Below, piece by piece: positions 44,584 to 52,651 of a stretch of 64,000 nt of DNA. Source of the stretch: Shewanella sp. c952 (GTDB lineage Bacteria; Pseudomonadota; Gammaproteobacteria; Enterobacterales; Shewanellaceae). Location of the stretch: positions 27,726 through 91,725 of the forward strand of contig NZ_BPEW01000020.1 in assembly GCF_019654975.1 (NCBI RefSeq), in the 5' to 3' direction. Below the pieces are notes generated by a model. It was not told where the DNA came from, ran no database searches, and saw nothing but the letters and a program-made list of their open reading frames with translations. Position numbers and translations under genes: made by a program. Position 1 is the stretch's first letter; each line of letters starts with the position of its first letter.

Positions 44584-44608
44584 AGCGCAGTGCTAGGCTG
44601 CGCTTTTT
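44584..44608 (+). terminator. Rho-independent terminator of the PepSY operon
   Basis: AGCGCAG-TGCTAGG-CTGCGCT followed by TTTT, about 35 bp after the reductase stop. Confidence 0.8.
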
Positions 44609-44916
44609 CTGATTTTTAGTATGTTATATATACATGGAGAGCAGGTTGTCTATGTTTGCTGTAAAGTAAATTTTAATTTTTTCAATGTCTTAATAAATAT
44701 CATCGTTCAGCAGTAAAATTTTATTTTACAATCTTAAAAATTGGTGTAAATTACGCCGCCTTATCTAGTTCAACTTGTATTGATAGATAGATGCCATAGT
44801 CTGATTCTGGTGATTTTACCTGAGTTATTGTGTTGTTTATTTTGAGTACTCTACACCTCCCCAAGCCTGCCCTGGCCCAAGATCTTTAGAGCATTCCGTT
44901 TTATTAAGAGATCCAT
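44609..44916. other. AT-rich intergenic region
   Basis: About 300 bp with no gene; the promoter of the ATP-grasp/amidohydrolase operon should be here. No operator or RNA structure was recognised. Confidence 0.4.
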
Positions 44917-45954
44917 TTGAAAATTTTATTTTTGATGTACCCATGGGAAAACATCGAGCCAGAAACCGATACTACCATTCGATTGATCCATGAGTGCGTT
45001 GCGCGCGGCCATACCGTGGCGCTAGCGACTACCAGTAATCTAACCATGCGTGACACGGAAGCGAGTGCATTTTGTCGCGTATTTAGCAAAGAGCAGCCGG
45101 TATCTAGCAATATCGTTTCATTTTATAAAAAAGCGCAGTTTAAAACCCTGCGTTTACCGTTAGCGGGCTTTGACAGCATTATTATGCGTGCTAATCCGCC
45201 ACTGGATACTATCGCACTAAATTTTCTTGATTCAGTGCGTGATGACGTATTTATCATGAATGATATTGATGGTTTGCGAATAGCTAACAATAAGCTGTAT
45301 ACCGCGTCTTTTGACGATCCTGACAATAAGTTCATTCCGGTGACTCACGTGTCTAAGACACCAGAGTATCTAGAGGAAGTGCTACGAGAATCTAAGACCG
45401 ACAAGATGATCATGAAGCCGCTTGATGGCTTTGGTGGTCAAGGCGTTATTATGGTGGAAAAGGCGGCTCAGAAGAGTTTTCATTCACTGCTAGAGTTTTA
45501 CATCAACAGCGGCAAGGGCGGTAACTACGTTATTTTACAAGAATACGTAGAGGGCGCTGAGCAGGGCGATGTGCGCATTTTGATGTTAAACGGTGAGCCT
45601 ATTGGTGCTATGAAACGTATTCCTGCATCTGGAGAAGTGCGTTCGAATATTCATGCTGGTGGCAGTGTGGTTAAACATACTTTGACCAAAAATGAAAAAG
45701 CACTTTGCAAGCATATTGGCCCTAAGTTGGTACGTGACGGTTTGTTCTTTGTAGGGATTGATGTCATCAATGAGAAGTTGATTGAGGTTAACGTGCAAAG
45801 CCCTGGCGGGATCATGCGCATCAACAAGTTGAATAACGTTAAGCTGCAGAAGAAGGTTATTGATTTTGTTGAAAGTGTTGTTAATGCCAAAGAGGCGTTA
45901 AACATCAGAAAAACAGCGTTTAGAAAGGCGATTGATGATGCTCACATTAACTGA
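44917..45954 (+). CDS. Glutathione synthetase-like ATP-grasp ligase, TTG start
   Basis: A 345-residue protein with the fold order of GshB. It has an N-terminal Rossmann-like domain (MKILFLMYPWENIEPETDTTIRLI), MIMKPLDGFGGQGVIMV as the glycine-rich nucleotide loop, and the late IEVNVQSPGGIMRINKLN with metal-binding Glu/Asn. The start is TTG (44917) with AAGAG 7 bases upstream. It overlaps the next gene, an amidohydrolase/DUF1704 fusion. This association suggests a peptide or amide bond-forming enzyme for a small metabolite rather than housekeeping glutathione synthesis. The true substrate is unknown. Confidence 0.8.
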   Translation: MKILFLMYPWENIEPETDTTIRLIHECVARGHTVALATTSNLTMRDTEASAFCRVFSKEQPVSSNIVSFYKKAQFKTLRLPLAGFDSIIMRANPPLDTIALNFLDSVRDDVFIMNDIDGLRIANNKLYTASFDDPDNKFIPVTHVSKTPEYLEEVLRESKTDKMIMKPLDGFGGQGVIMVEKAAQKSFHSLLEFYINSGKGGNYVILQEYVEGAEQGDVRILMLNGEPIGAMKRIPASGEVRSNIHAGGSVVKHTLTKNEKALCKHIGPKLVRDGLFFVGIDVINEKLIEVNVQSPGGIMRINKLNNVKLQKKVIDFVESVVNAKEALNIRKTAFRKAIDDAHIN

Positions 45955-47932
45955 AAAAGAGTGCATAGCATTAATCAACAAAGGTGAGTGTTTTCACGCT
46001 GAGGTTAACAGCGGATCATACATTGTTAAGATTGATGAGTATTCGCCAGTCGTTTGCACGGCAATTCACAATGGCCATCGCCTGCGAGATGATTTGAATA
46101 AAAGCTTTTTGCTGACCAAGCCAGAGCGATTCTATGAAGAAGACCCTTATACCGATGAATTACTGTCGTCTTTTCCTATTGTACTGGTAGGCAACGACTC
46201 ACGTTTTGAGTATGACTTGAACCGCCCTAAAGCGTTATCGACCTATTTCAAAACAGCCTGGAATAAGCAGGTCTGGCAGAAACCATTAACGCCAAAACAA
46301 CGCAGTGAAAGTCATGCAAAGCATCAGTCTTTTTACAATGTGTTGGCGGCGCTAATAGCCAAGTTAGAGCAGCAGTTTAAAAACAGTATTGTGTTTGATA
46401 TGCACTCTTATAACCATCAACGAATTGAGGCAGACACACCGACATTCAATATTGGCACTAGCCAGATTGATATTGAGCGTTGGGGAGCGACTTGTCATCA
46501 CTTTGAAAAGCAGCTTAATCAAATAGAGCTGCCTAACCTAGTGGTGCGCGCTGCGACCGATGAGGTGTTTCAAGGGCGTGGCTATTTAATCGCTCACGTT
46601 AACGCCCATTTTGACAATACGTTAGTGTTGCCGGTTGAAGTCAAGAAAGTGTTTATGGATGAAACCACAGGTGAGCTATATCCGTTGGTATTAGAGGAGT
46701 TAAAGGCTGGGGTTAAACAGGCGATATCAGAAACTGCGGCGTACTTTATGCGCCGCTTTGGTCAACGTAAATCGGTGCGTAATGTTGACCTATTATCATC
46801 GACACTGTCGCCAGAGATTTTGTCACTTGATAAAAGCTTATTTAAGTTGGCTAATAATGTCGCCACACTGAAATACATTAACCCGATTAATATCGCCAGT
46901 GAACGTAAGAAGTTTTTAGCAAAAAAAGGCGCTGTGGCACCTGAATTTAACTATAGGCAGCTGAATATCAATCCATATCAATTTCGTGAGCAGCTATACA
47001 AGCTACCGGTCGAAAATGTCATGGATGCCGATATTCAACAGCTTTATCGTCATGTGATTGATAACTTAGCAACCAAAATTGATCTGCTTTGTTCGATTGG
47101 CACTGACGACTTTGTGTATAACTCGCTGAAATATTACGGTCAGCCAGATAAAGATGATATTGCCAATGCTGAATTCTTACTGCGCGCTCCCGCGATAGTG
47201 GGTGATGACGACGTCGCCATCTATGATGCTGACCATGCGGTTAAATCGTTTCAAACGCAGGCCGATGAATGGGGACTTAAGTGTAAAGTCGAAAAGTCTT
47301 CGCGCATTGTCGCCAAAGCGATGGTGGACAATGAGAAGGGCAGTTTGTTAATTAACAAAGATGCCATGTTCTCAGCGAAAGAGCTGATCGCATTTGCCTA
47401 CCATGAATTAGGTGTGCACATGTTGACGACCATGAATGCTAGACGTCAACCGCTGCGAGTGTTGTCTTTAGGTTTGGTGGGTAATACTCATACCCAAGAA
47501 GGTGTGGCAATTTACAGTGAGTACTGCTCGGGGAATTTAACCCTCAATAGGCTTAAAGTTCTGGCGCTGCGAGTGGTTGCAGTTAATTTAATGTTGGAAC
47601 AGCGCGATTTCTCGATGACATTCCAAACATTAATGCGGCAATATGCGCAAACAACCGAGCAAGCATTTACGTTAACGACGCGTGTTTATCGGGGCGGTGG
47701 TTTTACTAAAGATTTTCTCTACCTAAAAGGCTTTAGGGACATTGTTAATCTAAGCAAGATTACATCGCTTGATAATTTATTGGTGGGTAAAGCGGGGATA
47801 TTAGACTTGCCAATTGTCAGTGAGATGGTAGATCGAAATATGCTTGAAAAACCACTGCCGTTGTTTGCACTTAAGCATTGCCAGTCCGCAGATAGTGCAG
47901 TCATTGATTATCTGGTGTCAGCCATTCGATAG
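45935..47932 (+). CDS. N-formylglutamate amidohydrolase-like domain fused to DUF1704 (MATCAP-type) metallopeptidase
   Basis: A 665-residue two-domain protein. Residues about 1-260 resemble N-formylglutamate amidohydrolases (AIHNGHRLRDDL and FDMHSYNHQ metal/substrate motifs). Residues about 280-660 are DUF1704, called flavohemoglobin-expression-modulating QEGLA proteins. The zinc motif is HELGVH (490-495) and the name motif is present as QEGVA. DUF1704 is related to eukaryotic tubulin carboxypeptidases of the MATCAP group. Start options are 45935 and 45938, with AAAGG upstream. It overlaps the ATP-grasp gene by about 20 bases. Together they could make and break an amide-linked compound or peptide tail. 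Confidence 0.85.
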   Translation: MMLTLTEKECIALINKGECFHAEVNSGSYIVKIDEYSPVVCTAIHNGHRLRDDLNKSFLLTKPERFYEEDPYTDELLSSFPIVLVGNDSRFEYDLNRPKALSTYFKTAWNKQVWQKPLTPKQRSESHAKHQSFYNVLAALIAKLEQQFKNSIVFDMHSYNHQRIEADTPTFNIGTSQIDIERWGATCHHFEKQLNQIELPNLVVRAATDEVFQGRGYLIAHVNAHFDNTLVLPVEVKKVFMDETTGELYPLVLEELKAGVKQAISETAAYFMRRFGQRKSVRNVDLLSSTLSPEILSLDKSLFKLANNVATLKYINPINIASERKKFLAKKGAVAPEFNYRQLNINPYQFREQLYKLPVENVMDADIQQLYRHVIDNLATKIDLLCSIGTDDFVYNSLKYYGQPDKDDIANAEFLLRAPAIVGDDDVAIYDADHAVKSFQTQADEWGLKCKVEKSSRIVAKAMVDNEKGSLLINKDAMFSAKELIAFAYHELGVHMLTTMNARRQPLRVLSLGLVGNTHTQEGVAIYSEYCSGNLTLNRLKVLALRVVAVNLMLEQRDFSMTFQTLMRQYAQTTEQAFTLTTRVYRGGGFTKDFLYLKGFRDIVNLSKITSLDNLLVGKAGILDLPIVSEMVDRNMLEKPLPLFALKHCQSADSAVIDYLVSAIR

Positions 47933-47948
47933 GTTAACGTTTTTACAT

Positions 47949-47986
47949 AAAACGCCCAGCTTCTTTTACGGAGCTGGGCGTTTTTT
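47949..47986 (+). terminator. Strong rho-independent terminator
   Basis: AAAACGCCCAGCT and AGCTGGGCGTTTT form a 13-bp stem with a 10-base loop followed by T residues. Confidence 0.9.
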
Positions 47987-48120
47987 ATGTTTCGTGCATT
48001 TTCCTGATTCTCGGCATAACTGACATATTTGGCACAAGCTGTTAGTTTGCAGTGCTTGATCCAAAGATAATGTTCAGATACTAGAAAGTCACCTTACTCG
48101 GTCCGCGCAAGCACTCAACG

Positions 48121-48201
48121 GCTATGTTCTGTAAAGTACCTTGGTAACGTAATCATTGCCAGTAACTTGGTTGGCTGATTTATGTTCTGTAAAGCACTTT
48201 A
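48121..48201. repeat. Duplicated 3' end of ppiC
   Basis: About 20 bases containing ATGTTCTGTAAAG occur at 48123 and again at 48182, 59 bp apart. The second is the end of ppiC. On the minus strand the first still reads as a PpiC-like ending (YVTKVLYRT, stop), against HVIKVLYRT in the gene. It is probably a remnant of a tandem duplication or of a former ppiC copy. Confidence 0.5.
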
Positions 48202-48458
48202 ATCACATGCCAGCCGAATTTGGTTTTGACTAGGTGCGGAGTGATCAGCTCGCCGCTAAAGCAGACTTTATCAAATTGCGGCACCATCTGACCTCGCTTA
48301 AACTCGCCTAAATTACCGCCTTTTTTACCCGACGGACAGCTCGAATGCTTCTTTGCTAGCACGTCAAACTTAGCGCCCTTGTTTAATTGCTTAATAATAT
48401 CTTCTGCAAGCTCTTTATGCTTGACCAATATATGTAGTGCGGCAGCTGTCTTTGCCAT
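48180..48458 (-). CDS. ppiC: Parvulin-type peptidyl-prolyl cis-trans isomerase
   Basis: A 92-residue single-domain parvulin that speeds cis-trans change at Xaa-Pro bonds. The sequence [57 protein letters not shown] and [12 protein letters not shown] closely follows E. coli PpiC, with no signal peptide. The ATG at 48458 gives the family's normal N-terminus; an upstream ATG would add 11 residues. Confidence 0.93.
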   Translation of the reverse strand: MAKTAAALHILVKHKELAEDIIKQLNKGAKFDVLAKKHSSCPSGKKGGNLGEFKRGQMVPQFDKVCFSGELITPHLVKTKFGWHVIKVLYRT

Positions 48459-48563
48459 GTTAAGGCCTATTTTTTGTTGAAACTCATGCACTGATTATAC
48501 CGTTTAAGCTAAACCGTTAGCTAGTGCAGAACACAGGCAGATATATCATCATATTGCTTTATA

Positions 48564-49388
48564 ATGGGGGGAGACCTAAGTACAGCCGTTAGAAGAGTAG
48601 AATTAATCGTGTTAAAAAACCGCAGCTACCGCCGTGTTGGCCCCGATTACCGTTTCGATGAACAGGTGAGCTTTGTTGATATCAAACAGGTATTTGGCCT
48701 TGGGCATATACGTTTGGGTAAGTGGGTTGAAAATGATGAGCGTGATAAGGCGGCAAACCTTATTTTTGACTCTTTGGCAGACTTGGCTTTTATCTTAAAA
48801 CTTCCGCCAAAAGCACTGGGTTTGCGTGAAACGTTAAATTTAGCGTTCGGTAGCGGCGGCCAAAAAGGTGTGCAGGCACATTATGCACCGGATAGACGCG
48901 AGCTTGCTTTGGCCAAGAATGCAGGGGCAGGAGCACTTGCGCACGAGTTTTGGCATGCATTTGATCACTATATCGCCGCTAAGTCATTTCATACCGCCCC
49001 CAAGGGGATATCTTTTGCCAGCCATAGCTGGATTGCTGATGTTAAACCCAGAGTGCATCCTCTCAATCAACGATTAGAGCGAGTCTTTGCTGTGAGTTTA
49101 TTGAGCGAGAATGGCGAGGATAGTCATCAATATGTTAGCCGGGCAATAGCATTAGATAAGCAATATGGTACGCAGTACTTTTCTAAACCAACCGAGTTAA
49201 TGGCACGGGCATTTGAATCCTGTATCGAATCCTACGACGATATTAGCAATCCATACTTGGTGGATGAAACACTTAAATCATCACTTTTCGATGCTGGTGG
49301 TTACCCGAGCATTGAGCATCGACAGAAAATCTTTACTGCTTTAATTGAGTATTTTGAACCTTTAGGCAAGGCGTTGGCAAAGGAGTGA
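48564..49388 (+). CDS. CLCA_X family protein, putative zinc metallopeptidase
   Basis: A 274-residue protein resembling proteins annotated CLCA_X. It contains an HExxH motif in AHEFWHAFDHY (about residue 132), a zinc-peptidase signature similar to that of phage polyvalent-protein domains (AHEWxHxxD). No signal peptide. The Arg-rich start (RRVELIVLKNRSYRRVGPDYRFDE) comes before the core. The first ATG has no good ribosome binding site, so the start is uncertain. Substrate unknown. Confidence 0.7.
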   Translation: MGGDLSTAVRRVELIVLKNRSYRRVGPDYRFDEQVSFVDIKQVFGLGHIRLGKWVENDERDKAANLIFDSLADLAFILKLPPKALGLRETLNLAFGSGGQKGVQAHYAPDRRELALAKNAGAGALAHEFWHAFDHYIAAKSFHTAPKGISFASHSWIADVKPRVHPLNQRLERVFAVSLLSENGEDSHQYVSRAIALDKQYGTQYFSKPTELMARAFESCIESYDDISNPYLVDETLKSSLFDAGGYPSIEHRQKIFTALIEYFEPLGKALAKE

Positions 49389-49428
49389 GGGGATGCTAAA
49401 GGCTATTCCAGCCTTTAGCCAAGCAGAT

Positions 49429-49773
49429 TTAGAAGGTAACCGAATAGTAATTGTCGTCGAGCTTATTCATTGCTATCGCTTGATTTAGCTCTACGTCAGT
49501 GGTGTAGTTAGCAATTTTTTTTGCCACTTTGTTAGCACCATGAGTCAAGGCAAAATCATGAAATGACTGTCCATTGCAGACCAGCTTTGGAAAAATCAGA
49601 TCTTTGTTTATGCGGTGTTGTTTCAGCGTGCGATTAAACTGAATCACGTTATCTTTGGTTGCCGCTTTGCAGACTGCGATAAGACTTGTTTCCATTGTGG
49701 GGCTGATGGCGGCAGATGCACTGAATGTAAACGCCGATAAGCCTAACCCTATAATTGCGATTCCCTTCTCCAT
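49429..49773 (-). CDS. DUF3718 family exported protein
   Basis: A 114-residue protein with a Sec signal peptide (to FSASAA) and the DUF3718 pattern ending LVCNGQSFHDFALTHGANKVAKKI, with two Cys in the mature part (VCKAA and VCNGQ) that may form a disulfide. The family is small and known mainly from Shewanella and relatives; function unknown. Confidence 0.7.
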   Translation of the reverse strand: MEKGIAIIGLGLSAFTFSASAAISPTMETSLIAVCKAATKDNVIQFNRTLKQHRINKDLIFPKLVCNGQSFHDFALTHGANKVAKKIANYTTDVELNQAIAMNKLDDNYYSVTF

Positions 49774-49942
49774 ACCTTGCTCCTAATGCTAACGTAAGTT
49801 AATGAGGCAAACTAAAAGCTGTTTGCAATATCGGATTAAAACCGATACCAAGGGGGCAAGCTGTAGGTCAATAGTATTAACTTCTCTTTGGGTGAGTAAG
49901 TTTCAATAGCTACGCTGGTAAGTAGGACTTTTGACTTAACAT

Positions 49943-49967
49943 AAAAAAGCCCGCTATCAGCGGGCTT
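49943..49967 (-). terminator. Rho-independent terminator of pyrC
   Basis: On the minus strand AAGCCCGCT-GAT-AGCGGGCTT is followed by a T run (the A run at 49943-49948 on the plus strand), 22 bp after the pyrC stop. Confidence 0.85.
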
Positions 49968-49988
49968 CTAATTTTAACGCTTTATAAA

Positions 49989-51026
49989 TTAGACTGTTTT
50001 TACTTTCCAGCTAACCTCTTCTCCAGCGAAGAATGGCACTATTGGGTTGCCATTTGGCAAAATGATCTCAGACGGTATCGTCCAAGTTTCTTTTACTAGG
50101 GTGACGCTGCCAGTATTGCGCGGCAAACCATAGAAATCTGGGCCATGAGTACTGGCAAAACCTTCAATTTTGTCCAGCGCGCCTAGATCATCAAATACCT
50201 GAGCGTATAGTTCTAATGCGCTCCATGCACTGTAGCAACCCGCGCAGCCACAGGCTGATTCTTTACGGTGTTTTTCGTGCGGTGCAGAATCAGTTCCTAA
50301 GAAGAACTTACTAGAGCCTGTTGCTACAGCTGCACGCAGTGCTTCTTGATGAGTGCTGCGCTTAAGTACTGGTAAGCAGAAATTGTGCGGGCGCACACCG
50401 CCAACAAGCAGGTCATTTCGGTTTAGCAATAAGTGTTGTGGGGTAATGGTTGCTGCAACATTATCAGCCGCTGACATCACAAAGTCTGCAGCATCTTTAG
50501 TGGTGATATGTTCAAACACCACTTTTAGCCCTGGGAATGCATTTACAATACGCGCAAGGTATCGCTCGATAAAGAGGGCTTCACGATCAAAAATATCGAT
50601 GTGCGACTCGGTCACTTCACCGTGAACTAGCAGCAGTAAGCCATGCTTTTCCATAGCTTCAAAAATAGGAAATAGCGCATCAAGTGCTTTTACTGCAGCA
50701 TCTGAGTTAGTCGTTGCACCCGCTGGATAAAGCTTAGCGGCAACAACACCAGCAGCTTTAGCATCAATGATGTCTTGCTCTGTCGTGTTGTTGGTTAGAA
50801 AAATCGTCATTAAAGGTTCGAAAGTAGAACCTGCAGGGCGAGCAGCTAAAATACGCTCACGGTATGCACTTGCAAGTTTCGCATCTGTTACCGGAGGTAA
50901 AAGGTTTGGCATTACGATAGCGCGATTAAATAATCTTGCTGTTGCAGGTACGGTCTCTTGCAACATATCTCCATCACGGAAATGAAGATGCCAATCGTCA
51001 GGTGTAATTATAGTTAGCTGCGTCAT
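49989..51026 (-). CDS. pyrC: Dihydroorotase
   Basis: A 345-residue class II dihydroorotase that closes carbamoyl-aspartate to dihydroorotate in pyrimidine synthesis. Zinc and catalytic residues lie in [25 protein letters not shown] (carbamylated Lys), [18 protein letters not shown] and [10 protein letters not shown] (Asp). Length and order match the E. coli type. A single-gene unit with its own terminator. Confidence 0.95.
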   Translation of the reverse strand: MTQLTIITPDDWHLHFRDGDMLQETVPATARLFNRAIVMPNLLPPVTDAKLASAYRERILAARPAGSTFEPLMTIFLTNNTTEQDIIDAKAAGVVAAKLYPAGATTNSDAAVKALDALFPIFEAMEKHGLLLLVHGEVTESHIDIFDREALFIERYLARIVNAFPGLKVVFEHITTKDAADFVMSAADNVAATITPQHLLLNRNDLLVGGVRPHNFCLPVLKRSTHQEALRAAVATGSSKFFLGTDSAPHEKHRKESACGCAGCYSAWSALELYAQVFDDLGALDKIEGFASTHGPDFYGLPRNTGSVTLVKETWTIPSEIILPNGNPIVPFFAGEEVSWKVKTV

Positions 51027-51302
51027 GTAGGGTTCCTAAGCGTTTACGACAAAGTATTAGGGAGTTTTATTATCTATTTTTTCGAGCGCTATTATGCCTG
51101 AAATCGTAATTGCTTAATAGGCACAGCGATAGATAACCAATAACCTAATGGTCTATAACCTCAGAAGGTGCAGCACTTTAGAATGCTATCAGCTAACATA
51201 CCGCTATAAACCCTTTGCTGTATTGTGTTTAACTACCAGTTAAAATAGTGGCAGGCTGTCACCCAAATAGCTAAATTTAACAACTTTCAGAATGGAAAAA
51301 AT

Positions 51303-51833
51303 ATGAGTAAACAAAAGGGATTTACGTTGATTTAGCTGGTTGTGGTTATCATTATACTGGGCATTCTAGCTGTTGTTGCTGCACCAAAATTTATTAACCT
51401 CTCCCGTGATGCAAAGATCAGCGCTTTGGATGGTATTGGTGCAGCGATTAAGTTTGGTGCAGATGAAACTTACTTAAAGGCTCAAATCGAGGGTGCAGCG
51501 GAGCAAGCTCGGAGTTCGGCGAATAATCCTCCTTTCGTTGAGATCCCCGCTGGAATCTTTGAGCTGAAATATGGTTACCCTGAAGCGTGGACTGAGAAAG
51601 GTTTGGGGATCCTTGATATGGTTGATATTGACGACTCTATTGTGGTTTGCTTTGGTAATGGCTGTAATAGCGCAAGTAACTCTAGTCGAGTACAGATAGG
51701 ATATAATCTAGTGCAAGGAGAATCTTTGCCTAGCAATGATGAAGCTTGTTATCTGCGGTACAGCGAACCTGGTGGCACGGGGGGGAATTCAGCTACGCGA
51801 TACACTGTTACTTACTTTACTGATGGTTGCTAA
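51303..51833 (+). pseudogene. MSHA-type type IV pilin gene interrupted by amber codon at Glu5
   Basis: ATG at 51303 opens MSKQKGFTLI, then TAG at 51333-51335, then LVVVIIILGILAVVAAPKFINL and a pilin-like body of about 165 residues ending YFTDGC. The prepilin cleavage site (KG/FTLI) and hydrophobic helix are intact. The stop sits exactly at the position of the invariant Glu5 (GAG to TAG by one base). No other break is seen, so the change looks recent or the codon is read through. AATGGAAA lies before the ATG. A GTG within the helix (51342) could restart translation but would lack the leader. It stands alone upstream of rsuA. Confidence 0.8.
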
Positions 51834-51870
51834 GCCAATGCTGTTTAACGAATGATGAGTCTCATCTTTT

Positions 51871-52572
51871 ATGCGTCTTGATAAGTTTCTATGTAAAAGC
51901 ACTGACCTTAACCGTGCTGCAGCCACTTTGTGTATTGAACTTGGCGAGGTCAGTGTAAATGGTTGTATTGTCACCGAAGCTCGATTTCAGGTGCATGAGA
52001 ATAATAGTATTGTTTGGCAAGGTGAGCGACTTGTAGCAAGACCATCACGTTACATCATGCTGCACAAGCCACTCAACACTTTGAGCTCAAATGTCGATGG
52101 TGACTACCCGAGTTTATTCCATTGTATTGATATTGAACGCGCTGAAGATCTGCATATCGTAGGGCGCTTAGATGCTGACACCTCAGGGCTGGTGTTGCTA
52201 ACAGATGATGGTCGTTGGTCATTCGAGATAATCAGGCCTGATAAGCAATGTCCTAAAACCTACCGAGTTATGTTACGCGATCCCATTGCTACTGATGTTG
52301 CTGAAAAGTTTAGCGCTGGCATTCAATTACAAAATGAAGCAAAGCTGACCGCTGCGGCAACACTTAAGGTGATTAACGAGCGAGAGGTGCTGCTGACTAT
52401 TACTGAAGGGCGTTACCACCAAGTCAAACGGATGTTTGCCGCTGTTGGTAATCGCGTCAATGGTTTACACCGAGAGACAATTGGTGACTTGCAACTAGAT
52501 CTAGCGGTTGGTGATTGGCGTTTTCTAACCGCTAAAGAGGTCGCTAATTTTATGGCTGCGGATCTCGTTTAG
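51871..52572 (+). CDS. rsuA: 16S rRNA pseudouridine(516) synthase
   Basis: A 233-residue enzyme: N-terminal S4 domain (MRLDKFLCKSTDLNRAAAT), then the RsuA/RluB-type catalytic domain with GRLDADTSGLVLLTDDG containing the catalytic Asp, YRVMLRDP and EGRYHQVKRMFAAVGN. It converts U516 of 16S rRNA to pseudouridine. The gene converges on a hairpin shared with the symporter fusion. Confidence 0.9.
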   Translation: MRLDKFLCKSTDLNRAAATLCIELGEVSVNGCIVTEARFQVHENNSIVWQGERLVARPSRYIMLHKPLNTLSSNVDGDYPSLFHCIDIERAEDLHIVGRLDADTSGLVLLTDDGRWSFEIIRPDKQCPKTYRVMLRDPIATDVAEKFSAGIQLQNEAKLTAAATLKVINEREVLLTITEGRYHQVKRMFAAVGNRVNGLHRETIGDLQLDLAVGDWRFLTAKEVANFMAADLV

Positions 52573-52606
52573 CCAGGACGGCGTCAATGAATTATCTTGG
52601 TGAAAC

Positions 52607-52649
52607 GATAAACCAGCATCATTGCCATTAATAATGCTGGTTATCTTTT
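52607..52649. terminator. Bidirectional terminator
   Basis: AACCAGCAT and ATGCTGGTT (52611-52642) form a 9-bp stem with a 14-base loop, extended by GATA/TATC, between convergent rsuA and the symporter fusion gene. A moderate T run follows on the plus strand. Confidence 0.7.
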
Positions 52650-52651
52650 AC

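Noticed and set aside
51342..51833. Pilin-like protein starting at an internal GTG
   Set aside because: This start lies within the transmembrane helix and lacks leader and processing site; the gene is better read as a pilin with an amber codon.
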